A program made the position numbers and the translations under genes. Shown one piece after another: positions 21,481-32,197 of a DNA stretch of 47,436 nt (position 1 is the stretch's first letter; each line of letters opens with the position of its first letter). Source of the stretch: Dicyema japonicum (taxonomy: Eukaryota > Dicyemida > Rhombozoa > Dicyemidae); contig RDEW01000124.1 in the NCBI GenBank assembly GCA_011109175.1, positions 1-47,436 on the forward strand. Reading direction: 5' to 3'. The notes below the pieces were generated by a model. The model worked only from the letters and a program-made list of their open reading frames with translations, was not told the DNA's origin and ran no database searches.

Positions 21481-21635
21481 TGAATCAACTTCGGTCTTGG
21501 GATTGAAATTGCTAGTAAGGGTGATGTATGGTACAAAAGATGCTCCTCCTGAGCTCTGCTTATTTCTTAATAATTTGTATTAATGCCATGACAAATTTTA
21601 TGAAAGTGTACAACTGAGATAAATAACTTTTTTTA

Positions 21636-21695
21636 TATGCAAACTATATTTCTAAACTAAGATAAAAAACTATTTTTTAATATGCAAACTATATT
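21636..21695. repeat. Short 45-bp tandem repeat
   Basis: TATGCAAACTATATT occurs at 21,636 and 21,681 with related sequence between. The second unit is where copy 2 carries its extra 2.3-kb block. Confidence 0.7.
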
Positions 21696-21916
21696 CTTTA
21701 TAAAACAATAAAAATTAAAGCATTAAAATTACTAGTTAAAGCAATATGAAAACCAGTTTTCTAGGTATCAGAACAAAGGGTAATCCCAACCAACACGGGG
21801 TACCAGAAGCCATTGCTGTGATCGCAGCCACAACCATTAAATGTCATTAAATCAGATTTAGAAATACAGCATACCTTATGAAAGATTTAATTGCAAGAGA
21901 CTCTTTTATAATATAC

Positions 21917-22110
21917 AGGGTGACTTAGTGGTTAGGTGTCGGGCTTAAGTGGCTTAGGCTATTGGTTCGAATTTCGCTGCTGTTCACCTGGTGGAAGGTT
22001 CCACGCATCTACGATGCAGAAAGGGTTTGACGAGTGACGCCGTCATCAGTGAATACTCACTGCGGAACTGGATAGTCTAGAAAGGACACTCACACAAGAA
22101 AAAGAAAAAA
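21917..22110 (+). repeat. tRNA-derived SINE-like element, copy 1
   Basis: GGGTGACTTAGTGGTTAGGTG resembles a tRNA A box (TGACTTAGTGG at 21,921-21,931). GGTTCGAATTTC at 21,964 is a B box one base off consensus. A ~120-bp body unrelated to tRNA follows, and then an A-rich AAGAAAAAGAAAAAA tail. This layout is that of a polymerase III SINE. The tRNA part lacks a proper anticodon stem, so it is not a functional tRNA. The duplicate at 37,495-37,697 has a longer tail and a B box closer to consensus. Confidence 0.65.
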
Positions 22111-22139
22111 GTAGAACTTCAAAAGAAGTGAAGTTCTAC
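22111..22139. repeat. 10-bp perfect inverted repeat (hairpin) after the SINE
   Basis: GTAGAACTTC (22,111-22,120) and GAAGTTCTAC (22,130-22,139) are exact reverse complements around a 9-base loop. Conserved at 37,698-37,726 with one loop change. It could be a terminator-like or flanking structure. Confidence 0.7.
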
Positions 22140-22433
22140 GATTAGTTAAAATTAACTGTTCTTTACTTTTATGGTTATCTTAAATTCTTAAAACTCAGGT
22201 TTCGCAATATATGAAGCGATAGCTAAAAACTGACACACATAATGAAATGTCCTCGAAATAATTACTTTTCCCATTAGCCACACCTTATCGGCATGTTAGT
22301 TTCTGTCCTTACGTAATTTAAATCAAGAACCATTATTCACATAATCTCCGTCAAAATGTTCGTTTCGGGATTGTGGCGAGTAACGGAGAATTTTAATTAC
22401 GTATTCACATTACTTCGAGGATTTTCCACTAAC

Positions 22434-22742
22434 CTGATAATCCTACAAACCTGGAACATCGCATCTTAGAAGAGAAAAAATTCAATGCAGTAGTTAACTC
22501 GTTGCAGTTTTTGTGAGCCTTAATTAGTAGCTTTTTTAGATTATTGACGTTTGTGATCGGCATATAGAAAGGTTCTCTATCCTCATAGGATCTGGGAGTA
22601 ATAATACCTGAGCAAATTGGCAATAAGTAAAAAGATGTTTAAATAATGCTTTTCTTTTACATAAAAATGCATTGTGTACGAATTTGATACTGTCTTTCGC
22701 AGTTGTTGTCCACCACTTTTTATCCATAAATTCTGTAAACAT
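22434..22742 (-). other. Candidate minus-strand exon of unidentified gene, copy 1
   Basis: On the minus strand TTTGCTCAG precedes 22,607 and ATCAG|GTTAGT follows at 22,434, bounding a 174-bp (58-codon) open frame with GIITPRSYEDREPFYMPIT, NVNNLKKLLIKAHKNC and SSKMRCSRFVGLSG. Immediately upstream, 22,742-22,608 is open in a different frame (MFTEFMDKKWWTTTAKDSIK, FLCKRKALFKHLFTYCQF), so either an intron or a frameshift lies between. Both parts are nearly identical in copy 2 (38,019-38,325). No family recognised. Confidence 0.35.
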
Positions 22743-23230
22743 CTTGCTACTACAAACCAGTTAAATCCTCGGAGGTTTTAACGTATTCGAATTCTACGGT
22801 TTATGCGTATGAATCAGAGACTATTATACTATTTTATATTAACATTGGCCAAGTGTTGGGTCGGAATCGAGCTCAAATATTGGAATCAACTTACTTATGA
22901 CTCATGTTTGTTGGTCATATTGTCAATGAAGTAGTCGAACAATTGGAAAGTCAACTCTGTAGTCAGGAAGCTATTCCTATATATCTTAGTCTTACTTCAT
23001 CCTGGGACAGACAACTTCCAAACAGCCAAACGAAAGAAAACACAAACTATATCTCGTAGAGTTTATTTGAACAGTCCAGGGAGTGATTTGGGATTAGCAT
23101 AATTTCCAGTAAAATGCAGAACATTTAAAGAATCAATTTGAGGTTGAACCTAGACGTGTACAATATCTGAGATTGGAGTAATCTTCTTGAATCGGGTCCT
23201 CGGAATTTCCAAAAAACTCAGGACATATTT
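22743..23230. other. No gene recognised; right edge of duplication copy 1
   Basis: Non-coding. It matches copy 2 up to GGACATATTT at 23,230. Confidence 0.5.
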
Positions 23231-23237
23231 AAGTTAG

Positions 23238-23720
23238 TTAGTTAAGAGCTCTTTCGCGTGGCCCTAATAGGGGTTCGCTTGAGCCATGTTTTGCAGCCAT
23301 TTTCCTCGCCATCCTCGCCCACGCCATCTTGTTCCTGGCCCTCATTCGAACATCATCCAGATCGTCCGCTGTCACCAATTTACGACTATTTTGTTCGTAG
23401 TCATCTTTTAAGCAGGTTGGAAGTGTGTTTCTTGGTCTGCCTCGAAATCCGCGACTTCCGGCGTAGTAGAAATATTCTTCCATTATTCTGTTACATGGCG
23501 TAGTCGGGTCCAGTCTGAGGATATGTCCAAATAGTCGCCATCTCGATAAAATAACATCGGTGCTGAGTGGTCTGGATTTACATCGTGAATATAGATTTTC
23601 ATTTGAGATTTTTCTCGGCCAAAAAATTCCAATCAACATGCGGAGTTGGTTCCTGTGAAAAGTATCTAGCTTCTCTAAATCAATTTTAGAACATGCCCAT
23701 GTTCCGGAATTGTATAGCAA
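23238..23720 (-). pseudogene. LINE protein, post-RT C-terminal region
   Basis: A 160-codon frame: MLYNSGTWACSKIDLEKLD, FHRNQLRMLIGIFWPRKISN, RWRLFGHILRLDPTTPCNRI, then GFRGRPRNTLPTCLKDDYEQ and ERALN at the stop. It is homologous to 6,646-7,119 and 40,827-41,186. Its role within LINE proteins is poorly known, possibly RNA binding. The frame is offset from the RT part above, so it is not translated with it. Confidence 0.8.
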
Positions 23721-24399
23721 AATTTGTTAAAAAAACGTGTCGTTTAGTCTGACACGAAGTTTCAGTGATACATGTTTTTTCCTTATCCAAATTTGGTACA
23801 TTTTTTTGAAGTATATGGTGCCAGCATTTTCCTTCGACAAATATCCTCAGCATCACCTAGCAGTGAGCCAAGTTTTTGGTATGTCTCCAGCACTCATCGT
23901 TCCTTGATTCTGCTCGTTCGACTCGTGTATAATCAGTTTTTTTAATGTTTATGCGTAAATCCTAATTCTTAAAAATACGTTCGGCTTGAAGTAAAATTTG
24001 GTCAAGTATTTCTTGGTCGGTAGACACAAAGTCTACATCATCCGCATAAATTAACTCTGTTATGTCCCGGTATTTAGGACCTATGACATTTCTCAATTCC
24101 TTGAGCGCAGCTTCGAGGTAAACAATAAATATAATTGGGGACAAGGAATCTCCTTGTGGAGTGCCCATGTTGGTACTGAAACTCTTCGAATGCTTTGTTC
24201 CTATTCTCACGGATAGGTCAGTTTCAGAAAGTAATAAACTTATTAGTCTCAGGCAGTCCTCGTCAAGCAGTTCCTTTAGAACAATCATGAGTTTTTCTCT
24301 ATTGATGCTGTCAAAAGCCTTCGTTAGATCAATTCCTAGGATGTAGATTACTTTCGTGTATTTTTGACATATTGATGTGAGCCATCGATGACTCCACAC
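23721..24399 (-). pseudogene. LINE reverse transcriptase palm (motifs A, B, C)
   Basis: The open frame 24,399-23,962 contains LGIDLTKAFDSINREKL (motif A, catalytic Asp), LLSETDLSVRIGTKHSKSF, GTPQGDSLSPIIFIVYLEAA (motif B) and ELIYADDVDFVS (motif C, YADD intact). It breaks at residue ~145 after ILLQAERIFKN. The sequence 23,961-23,721 continues the connection region with stops (LRINIKKTDYTRVERAESRN). The catalytic aspartates survive but the frame does not. Confidence 0.85.
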
Positions 24400-25231
24400 A
24401 ATATCTGAGTTGATCTTCCACTTCTAACCCACTTTGACTTAGGGAAAGGTATTTTTCCACTGGCTCTCGTATACGGTTAAGCACTATGATCGATAAGGTT
24501 TTCCTGATAACTGACAATAGAATAATAGGTCTTAGTCCGTCCAACGACCCTTCTTTTTTCCCAGGTTTATGTATTGGAATTAAGACTCCATGTCCCAAAG
24601 GAAGTGGACAGTGAAGTTCCATCGACTCATTTAAGATATTCGTGATTATATTCCCAACAGTAACCGGGGCATGTTTTAGTAACTCACCCGGAATGCCATC
24701 ATAACCAGCCGACCGATTTCCCTTTAGATGCATAAATGCATCGGTTACTTCCTTTATTGTAATTTTGTTTGTAAGGGGTCTCGGATATCCAATAAATTTA
24801 GGTACATTCATCCCTTCAGATTTAAACAACGACTCGAAGTGTCTAGCAATATAATTTGCTTTATCCTCAGGGTTTTGAAGATATTGACCTTCGTCGTCAC
24901 AGACTTTCAGTGGTTTCTTTGCAGTTCCTCGTGTAAGTAGTCTAACAGCAGAGAACATTCGTCTTCCATACTGACAGTTTTCGATTTCAGTTGCTTTATC
25001 GTCCAAATATTTGTGCCAAAGGATATTTGATCGTCTTCTTATCAGATGCGATATTTGATTGCGTTTTCTCCTTAATGCACATTTATTCGAATTTGAACTT
25101 CCCAGTTTCGAACGTATTTCTTTCTGCTGCTCAGACAATTCTCGAATTAAGGGGTCATGAATCATTCGTCTATTTTGGTCTTTTTCCTGGTATCCAACAG
25201 TCTCTATCGCCGACAGTTTTAGAATATCCAA
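24329..25231 (-). pseudogene. LINE reverse transcriptase fingers domain
   Basis: A 300-codon open frame. The N-terminal third is a linker (KCALRRKRNQISHLIRRRS, GRRMFSAVRLLTRGTAKKP, EDKANYIARHFESLFKSEG). Then come HLKGNRSAGYDGIPGELLKH, LGHGVLIPIHKPGKKEG and LRPIILLSVIRKTLSIIVLN, the RT motifs 0 to 2. The frame is lost after SLSQSGLEVEDQLRYC, where the homologous frame (RSTEDIVW-type) shifts to 24,399. It is long for a relic, so the inactivating changes may be recent. Confidence 0.85.
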
Positions 25232-25679
25232 GATCTTCCCGAGTCAGTCGAGGGGGTGCCACTGGGTTCAACTCCACGTAAACGTTTAGAGACATTTTGT
25301 TGTATCTCTTTTGCCAAGTGTCAAAAGTCAACATTTCCACAGCCAAACGTTTATTTAGAGGTGTGCTTTTCCTCTTGACTGCCTCAATTCCGTAGTATCG
25401 TTTGAGATTTAATCTGGCCACCGTTAGCTTATGGTCACCGTCAGTAGTGGTTCCTCCATAACTCCTAGAGTCAGACAGAAGTCTCTTCAAGGAGATAGGG
25501 CAGATAGTGTAGTCTATTTGGTTGAATATGCACGTATGTTCGTCTTTGGATCTTCTGGTGCCGACCCAAGTAGTTTTATGCTTTGCAGGGTGTTCAAAAG
25601 TGGTGTTGCAAAGGTACAAATCTGATGAATTACAAAAATCAACAAGTGATTGTCCAAAGAGATTTCGATCCCCTGCCAT
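25170..25679 (-). pseudogene. LINE APE endonuclease, C-terminal half
   Basis: The frame gives FGQSLVDFCNSSDLYLCNTT, EHPAKHKTTWVGTRRS, IFNQIDYTICPISLKRLLSD and TTTDGDHKLTVARLNLKR. I-D-Y and G-D-H are the substrate/metal-site residues near the end of APE-type endonucleases (S/G-D-H). After this the linker KRYYGIEAVKRKSTPLNKRL begins. A frame change near 25,660 separates it from the N-terminal half. Confidence 0.8.
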
Positions 25680-26045
25680 GTTTTCCCATACAGACTTCGT
25701 TATGTCTTCTCAAGCCAGCTTTAGCATTCCAATCACCACAGATAAATATAAGTGCAGATCGATGAACTCGCATATATGTATTCGATAGGATTTGATAAAA
25801 CTCTTCCAACTCATCCATATTTTTGGAAACTCTGTCCATGTGTGGGGCATATACATTGATAACAGTCATCATAGTATTGTTGTAGATGATAAACACAATT
25901 GCATAACGGCAACACGATCACTGACTGTCCATACTTTATGCAAGCAGTTCACTAGGTTCGAGTTAATTGCAAAACCAAGACCGTAATGTCGATTTTCTGA
26001 TGGGAGTAGAAGAATCCGGTAGTTACCAAATTGGTTTCATCGGAT
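25639..26045 (-). pseudogene. LINE APE endonuclease, N-terminal half (partial)
   Basis: The frame 25,896-25,639 reads MMTVINVYAPHMDRVSKNMD, EEFYQILSNTYMRVHRSALI, then FICGDWNAKAGLRRHNEVC with the G-D-W-N-A catalytic block. Higher coordinates add GFAINSNLVNCLHKVW and TVSDRVAV in a shifted frame. The first ~70 residues of an APE domain are missing because the element is 5' truncated at ~26,045, where repeat R begins. Confidence 0.8.
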
Positions 26046-26065
26046 CCTAATAATTTAATGGTAAT

Positions 26066-27110
26066 AATTTTATGGTAAAATTATTAAACAAATCGGAAAA
26101 CCATGTTAATTGTGTAAATTTAATTAAATTATTTTTTAATTTTATTTATTTAATCTAACATTTTATTTAATAAAATTAAAATTAATTATGACGACTGTAA
26201 TCATGTAATAATTTTAATTTCTTGTGGTTACTAGTATATTCATCATTTCGGTATTTAATCTTATAGATGTTCAGTTTCATCATCTTTTACCTTCCATTTG
26301 GCATTTTGACACAGAAAAATTGTCAAGAAATAAATCAGGTGCGATCTCTGTATTATATATTAATTATTAAGATATTTGATTAATTGTACATTTTCTGGCC
26401 TACAAGTTGATTCTAAAGTAATATTTTACTAATCAATACATCACATTTGAACATGGTTTCAATTTTTCTATTATGCATCGAAAGTGGAGGATTTGTATTA
26501 AATATTACTTATTATAGTTACTGTTGGAAGAAAGTTTAAAATATGTAATCAATAATACTTTTCCATCTACTATTTATACTTGTTATATATATTATTAAAT
26601 TAATAGGTATTTGCGACGATGCAATTCCCTCATATACATCGCAATTGATTTTGCTATACATTTAACATCTCTTACGAAATGTAAATTTTTTTAATTAATG
26701 TAGTTCTTTCCACAGAGAATAGAGGTTATTCAAGAATTTAGAACTAGTTTTTGGTTTATTAATTGAGTATTTTTAATAATAATGTAGTGTCATTGTGTGC
26801 AGGGATTCATTCGGTGATGCAGAGGCGTATGATATTATATTTATCATAGGTACACATCACGTCTACCTCATCAATACATGTTTCTCAAAAATAATAATAT
26901 GTATATGTTCGAAAGTAATATATTTAGACGAAACAGCAAGCAGACAAGTAAAACATGTAATTAATAATGTTATTTCAGACTGCAGTGCCATTGCGAACAA
27001 GTACAATGTAATGGGCTTTTGCGGAGTTACTAACATTTTACTAACTTAATCGGTTCTTTTTCGGAAATAAAAATTGGTGTTAATTAATTCAAATTTATTA
27101 TGATTTAAAT
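26066..27110 (+). repeat. Repeat family R, copy C
   Basis: Same boundaries as copy B. Its exon-like end is the best preserved. After TTCTTTCCACAG comes AGAATAGAGGTTATTCAAG (IEVIQEF). Then GTGTGCAG|GGATTCATT...ATCATAG|GTACAC reads DSFGDAEAYDIIFII. After ATATTTAG a frame with DETASRQVKHVINNVISDC and AIANKYNVMGFCGVTNILLT runs to TAA at 27,047. Splicing at those sites keeps the frame. Protein not identified. Confidence 0.65.
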
Positions 27111-27725
27111 AATTTCCTGGTTGGCCAACTGAATCACACATCTCTACTCTTGACTCGGAAAGAATAATTTTATTTAAAAAAACGATGAGGAAATGAATCG
27201 AAGATGGTGGGTTGTAAAGAACGGATAGGTTTCCTTAGATTTATGAATGACGTGAGCATTATCCCAATTAATTTATTTAGTTTTGATCTCTGTCCATATA
27301 ATTGGAACTTAATTCTTTCTCAAGATATTCAAGGAATTCAATTATATGAACACAATTGTTTTTGAGAGAGTCAAGCGTCCAAATTTCTTAAGAATATTCC
27401 TTGTCGGAGTATTTAAATGTATTGCTATAACTTCTTTTGTTATCCGGTGTCAAACTCCACGGATCAACACCCTGAAACAAAATCACACAATAAATGACAA
27501 AGGACTTTTGGATTACGAATTCTGAGGCAGTCGCGGTAGAAAATATACCTTCCCCTACAGAAACTGCTCAAGCCTTCCATAAAACGTCCACGGAATTTAT
27601 CCCGTCAATTTATACACTTCGATTTCTTTATTTCATCTCATTGACCACCAAGATGTCGGTCTTGGAGGCACTAGAAAGTAATACTAGGGATCAAGCATTT
27701 ACTAGCACTATTTTTAATCTTTGTT
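27111..27725. other. Non-coding sequence next to LINE RT, copy 2
   Basis: Counterpart of 13,851-14,486, lacking the 21-bp segment of copy 1 (ATACTAGGGATC is continuous at 27,680-27,695). No recognised gene. Confidence 0.45.
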
Positions 27726-28600
27726 TCAACATTTTGGTGACCTTTTGAAGTAATTTTGTATTAATTTTTCCAGCCATAGCTTGATGTTCGGATGTAAGTT
27801 GGAATTAAAAATCTTTTGAGTTAGGAGTTTCCTCGTAACAGAATCAAAGGTCTTCTGTATGTCGATAGATACTAGGGCCGTCCGTAAATGTGTTCTCACG
27901 TTGAAGCCGTCAGTAGTAAACTGAGAGATGGAACCCAAATGAGTCGTTGTAGAACGGTCTGTTCTGAAGCCATGTCTAAATTGTGGTAGATGTAGATCAG
28001 GAGAAATGCACATTAATACAAGCTTTTCCAGCACTTTTGATAAAACACAAGTAATTGAGACGGGGCGGTAAGAAGAGGGAACGTCTTTTGGTTTTCAAGG
28101 CTTAAGAATTGGCGTAATCAGGAAATTTTTCCATATATTAAATAGTGTATGGTAGTTGATTGATTCGTTGTACAGTCTTGATAGATGATCCGTGCCTGAG
28201 GTCCAAGGTGTTTGAGGTGAATAATGCAAACACGTCGGGACCACAAGCACGACTGGGACGTAGCAATTTAATAGCTTTGTCAAATATCTAGAAAATGAGA
28301 AGAATCTATGGAGAATGAGACCGTCCCCGTGTTTACCAGTTCTGTTGGAACTTTGAGGACCCGAACGAGAGCCAAAACACGGAAAACCGGGATATTTAGT
28401 TAGTAGTTAACTTTTAACTATTTCTAATCTGGTGATCTTGTAGGTAAAAAAAGAGAATTCTTGGAAACAATGTCTGATAAACTTTCATAGAAAACTGAAA
28501 ATTTATCTTTTAACCTCCAATTCATCATGTTGTAATGAATATGATCTACAATCTAATCGGAGTAGTGAAATTAGGTCAGCTGTTAAAGTGATATACCTGT
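27726..28600 (-). pseudogene. LINE reverse transcriptase N-terminal half, copy 2 (Jockey-like)
   Basis: Homologue of 14,487-15,360: MLEKLVLMCISPDLHLPQF, RHGFRTDRSTTTHLGSISQF and RTALVSIDIQKTFDSVTRKL (motif A), ending KLWLEKLIQNYFKRSPKC. The fingers part (28,283-28,095) is in another frame. Many substitutions relative to copy 1 are non-synonymous, and both copies keep parts open, so the differences may predate the duplication or reflect conversion by another family member. Confidence 0.75.
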
Positions 28601-28690
28601 ACTTTTCTATAACTAAGTATTTTAGCAACTGTTAATAAGTCATTCTGTAACATCAGAAATAGAATTGAGCTCACATTTGTCTTTTTTTAT

Positions 28691-28891
28691 TTGGATATTA
28701 TGATTAACTCTTATTCTGAACTAAACATATCTATGTCACTATCAGAAGACATGAACATTTGTAAGGACGTATCAATTAAAGACTACGCAAATCAGAAATC
28801 GCAATTAATAGAGGAGAGAGTTACTTGCAATTCTGATACCATTGATGTCCTAGAAAACAAAATCCAGGTCATCCGCATATATTATTCTTAG
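28691..28891 (+). CDS. Small conserved open frame, unknown (copy 2)
   Basis: 66 codons, MDIMINSYSELNISM ... VLENKIQVIRIYYS, with two changes (S-L for S-P, K-D for N-D) against 15,451-15,651. No domain recognised. Confidence 0.25.
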   Translation: MDIMINSYSELNISMSLSEDMNICKDVSIKDYANQKSQLIEERVTCNSDTIDVLENKIQVIRIYYS

Positions 28892-29143
28892 ATTGAAGTG
28901 GAAAAATTTTAGCTTCCAAAAACTTATAGAATCCGATAGAAATTATCTGCAGACATAAAAGAAGATACTTCTGGTGTGCAGTTAGATCGCTGGGAGAATT
29001 CGAAGAGTATTCAAGACATGTTGGAGGCTGGGATCACCAAATTATTGAGTTAATACTTTTTTGGTAGTCTATGGTTTTAAACAAATAATTAAGTAACCTA
29101 GTTGCTCCAAAGGATACTAACCTGATCTTTCTTGGATCTTGAC

Positions 29144-29263
29144 CTGAAGAACATAATCGTATACGGGGATTTCAATGACAGGAATCCTGTTGGTCCACTA
29201 ATGGTAAATTGTATAAACGAGGGGAGTGTGTCTCGTTATAAATTTAAACCCTCGTCATTTTAA
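29144..29263 (+). pseudogene. Possible LINE endonuclease scrap (GDFN motif), copy 2
   Basis: LKNIIVYGDFNDRNPVGPL frame, essentially identical to copy 1 at 15,904-16,023. Tentative. Confidence 0.3.
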
Positions 29264-30460
29264 ATAACCCTCTCCAACAAGTATGCACAGTTTTGAGACA
29301 AAACGAATCTAAACCACTCCCAGATATCTCCATTTGCTCTCCGAGCATCTTTCTCTAGATTTCCAGTCGGTGGTGTATAACCTTAATTCAGACCTCAACC
29401 TAATATTATGGTAGGTCGAAGATTCAATCAAAGTTGATTCGGAAAAAAGACTTTCATTAATTACAAACGCTAATTGTGATTAAAATTCAAACAAGAATTT
29501 AAATGATGCTTTTCATACTTTTCAGTCAAATATTTACGCTCGGCTGATTCTCTGAAGAAGACGAAACTCTTGGATTACAGAAACGCTAATTGGAAATAAT
29601 ATGTATCACATTCACGATAATGCAATTTCCTATGTTACCAGGAAATGATAATCACCATAAATAGTTCAGAGAGTGCCTAACACTATTCCATACTCGTACT
29701 GAAACAACAATTTATGGTATACAGCCAGGTGACACAACGCGGGTTACTTACACACAGTAAAACTCAACTGCACCACTTACACAGAAGCATTAAACGCAAT
29801 GTATTTCTCTGTTTTTAGCTCACCAACCTAGGAATTCCTTGTAATTGGAGGTTATTAACCTGCAATGATTATCTCGTTTTTTAATTCCGCGAGTGAAATT
29901 TTGACAGAGTCTGAGATCTCTAGTCTTCCATAACAATAAGCTTAAACGCCTAGCTAGACATTCGAAGTGACTTATCTCTTAGTTACGTCACGAAAATAAC
30001 AGGTGGGCTTGTTCATATGACTTTGATGTTGTTCATGTGGTTTCTTTCGGTAGAATCATGACAAGTGGTACGGATCATTTACATGGGCTAATGATACATG
30101 TGCAAATATACCCAATAAGTTTACCTCTGATATTAAAAATAGTTGATGATTTTTTTTCTACCATGTTCCACTGCGTGTTCATTCAAAATAGTTTATTTTA
30201 GGATGGCCTTCAACCTTCCACAGTCGTACTTGCGAAAATAACTTTAACTAAATTTCATCCAAAATCATATTTGTTTAAACTAAAGAAAATGATTCGGCCA
30301 CGTGAGAAAGAGCAAATGATCTTTTTTAATTGTCATCCTTAAACTGCGTGACTCCTTAAGACAGATGAAGCCAGGATAAATCAACGACGAAACGGACAAA
30401 GTATTGTAAAAGAATTTTCGGCAAACTAAGAAACTGGGATTTTCAAAAATAAAAATAACA
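29264..30460. other. No gene recognised, copy 2
   Basis: Nearly identical to 16,024-17,259 minus the 43-bp segment. Non-coding. Confidence 0.5.
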
Positions 30461-30705
30461 ACACCGAGACACGATTACACAAACTAACTAATCACGTGAT
30501 CCAAGTATACACTAGCAGAAAACACGTATCGGCCAAAAAACTGGATATTTGTAGTCACGACAGCACGTTCCATAGTTTATGCGTATCATGTCACCAAGAG
30601 GATTTGGTGGCTGAAATAATCCAGAAATACATCGTTCCATGATTTTGGAGGCTCTTTTTCGGCTAGCCTCGATCGTCATGGGAAATGTCGCAATATGTAA
30701 AATAA
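30461..30705 (-). repeat. Retroposon 3' end, copy 2
   Basis: Counterpart of 17,260-17,500, with the same minus-strand frame (EASRKRASKIMERCIS-like, FQPPNPLGDMIRINYGTCC) and GGATCACGTGATTAGTTAG tail block. Confidence 0.4.
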
Positions 30706-31148
30706 TAAATAAAATAAAGATCAGGAAATCTAAAAAAAACTATAATAAATTTTTAAAATTAAAGATTGAATAACATTTTAAAAATGTTAGCGCCGTCATC
30801 TGGTTCACCATTTCTGGTGGCGCAAGATATAATCCTAAAATATATTAAAAAAGGACCATTAGTCAACAACCATCCCGAGGAGTTCCCCCCCGACAGGACT
30901 TCCTTAAAGTCCGAGCATGATTGTTGAAGGAGGCTGAGAGCAGATGCATTTTTTTCTATAACGGTGTTTTGCTCGTTCAAAAAATATAATTTAAAAGTTA
31001 ACAAGCTATTTATTGAATTGATGTAATGCATTTATTTTAAATAGTAGATGGAATAAAAGCAGAATGCAACAACGATTAACGGGATATAAGTGCAGTACCC
31101 TTACATTCCGTATCACCCATAGATAACCTACAAATCCTCAGTTATTCA

Positions 31149-31391
31149 ATGCATGATGAAATGTATGTCTTGTTTATTATGGCAGAATACAAACGGACTT
31201 TTAGAATGCCAGAGAGGAAACGGGAAAACTTTAACGCTGCCTTCCGCGACATTTCGCGGCATTACCACGTTAAAACTCAACCAGAATATTTGGAACCAGG
31301 GGACGGCAATTTTGCAAAAATAAAATACACCTCTCTCACACATTCTCAACTTGTCACGTGGCAGTTGAACTCAAGAGACAATATTGGCTGA
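31149..31391 (+). other. Candidate exon of unidentified gene, open in copy 2
   Basis: TTGTTTATTATGGCAG ends at ~31,185 as a possible acceptor. The frame then reads EYKRTFRMPERKRENFNAAF, RDISRHYHVKTQPEYLEP, GDGNFAKIKYTSLTHSQLV and TWQLNSRDNIG before TGA. It is rich in charged and aromatic residues and looks like a folded domain. In copy 1 a one-base deletion breaks it. No family recognised from the sequence. Downstream, 31,437-31,540 may be the next exon. Confidence 0.4.
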
Positions 31392-31436
31392 TTGTATATT
31401 TGATGGAATATAGTAGAGTGAATACGTGTTGTTGCC

Positions 31437-31688
31437 TTGAGAGACCAAATATGCATTCATCCTTGCCGACAACGCGTCGGTCAACATTTACTGACTCAAA
31501 GTGCACGTGCACGTACTTCAACTAGTCGAAGGTACATTTTTTGTCAAAATATTTTATTTATTTTTTTCAAATATCAGTTATTTTTAAAATTATCATTGTT
31601 GAGATATTTTTTTTTAATTTTATTTAAATTAATCGTTTTAATCATTTCTTATTTTGCAAAAGTAAAATACGAGGATCTGGCTGAATGA
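31437..31688 (+). other. Candidate downstream exons of the same unidentified gene
   Basis: The first part reads MRDQICIHPCRQRVGQHLL then TQSARARTSTSRR and meets CGAAG|GTACAT, a possible donor near 31,532. The AT-rich middle (31,540-31,660) looks intronic. ATTTTGCAAAAG|TAAAATACG near 31,662 is a possible acceptor leading to a short final stretch ending TGA. Copy 1 has an extra A in ACAAACGCG that breaks the frame. Speculative. Confidence 0.25.
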
Positions 31689-32197
31689 ACATAATCGATA
31701 TCATACAGAAGGGAACTGAACTGACGTATTTAAATTTAGTAATACATAGATGCTGCCATATTACCTAGCTAAAAATGAAGGAAAGTGCCCACATAATTTT
31801 TTATTCTTATAACTTCTAATAGACTCACGTGTTTTATGATCTGCTAATGTCTAGTTGAGATCGAAACGTGGCGTTGAAATCAAAGGAAATGTCCTAATAT
31901 TTTAAGAAGTTTATAATTTGGTTGTTTTATAAAAAGAGTGTTTGTAAGAAAATTCAGTCGTTTAACTTTCCTTCATTAATTTTTGCTGTGGTTATTATTG
32001 AGTAGACTACATTTATGGAATTCTAGAGCGAATACAGGTAGAGAATGTAAACTCTGAGTTGTTGATTACCGATTGGGTATGGGATATATTACTACTTAGC
32101 CATACTGCGAGTGAAATGATGCGGTTAAATTAGAAGATATTTAATGGACATTTTTTCTAGTGTTATTTTCACGGGTCAATTGTTCAGTTTATAATAT

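Larger units (their letters stand above)
12405..23230 (+). repeat. Segmental duplication, copy 1 (~10.8 kb)
   Basis: This whole stretch aligns in direct orientation with 25,657-38,812. Order and spacing of all internal landmarks are kept: LINE endonuclease end, repeat R, LINE RT, small frame, exon-like frames, RT fragment, SINE, hairpin and minus-strand exon frame. The match ends at GGACATATTT (23,221-23,230), where a LINE 3' end starts. Copy 1 lacks the ~2.3-kb block with the hAT transposon. It has extra bases at 14,428-14,448 (21 bp) and 16,357-16,399 (43 bp). Confidence 0.9.
23231..26045 (-). mobile_element. LINE (APE endonuclease - RT - C-terminal), frame-broken, 5' truncated
   Basis: A 2.8-kb minus-strand non-LTR retrotransposon carrying, in order from 26,045 down: endonuclease N-terminal part, endonuclease C-terminal part, RT fingers, RT palm, and a post-RT region with RWRLFGHILRLD. 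The protein needs at least four frame changes, so it cannot be autonomous. Its 3' end near 23,231 carries TTAACTAACTAACTTAA (minus sense), a possible simple-sequence tail. It spans the junction between the two segmental copies. Only its 5' end recurs in copy 1, at 12,405-12,790. Clade not fixed. Confidence 0.85.

Noticed and set aside
21917-22000. Functional tRNA gene
   Set aside because: A- and B-box-like words exist, but no complete cloverleaf with acceptor stem and anticodon arm can be drawn, and the body continues into a SINE-like sequence.
23231-26045. Intact autonomous LINE
   Set aside because: Catalytic motifs are present but spread over at least four frames, and the 5' end is missing.
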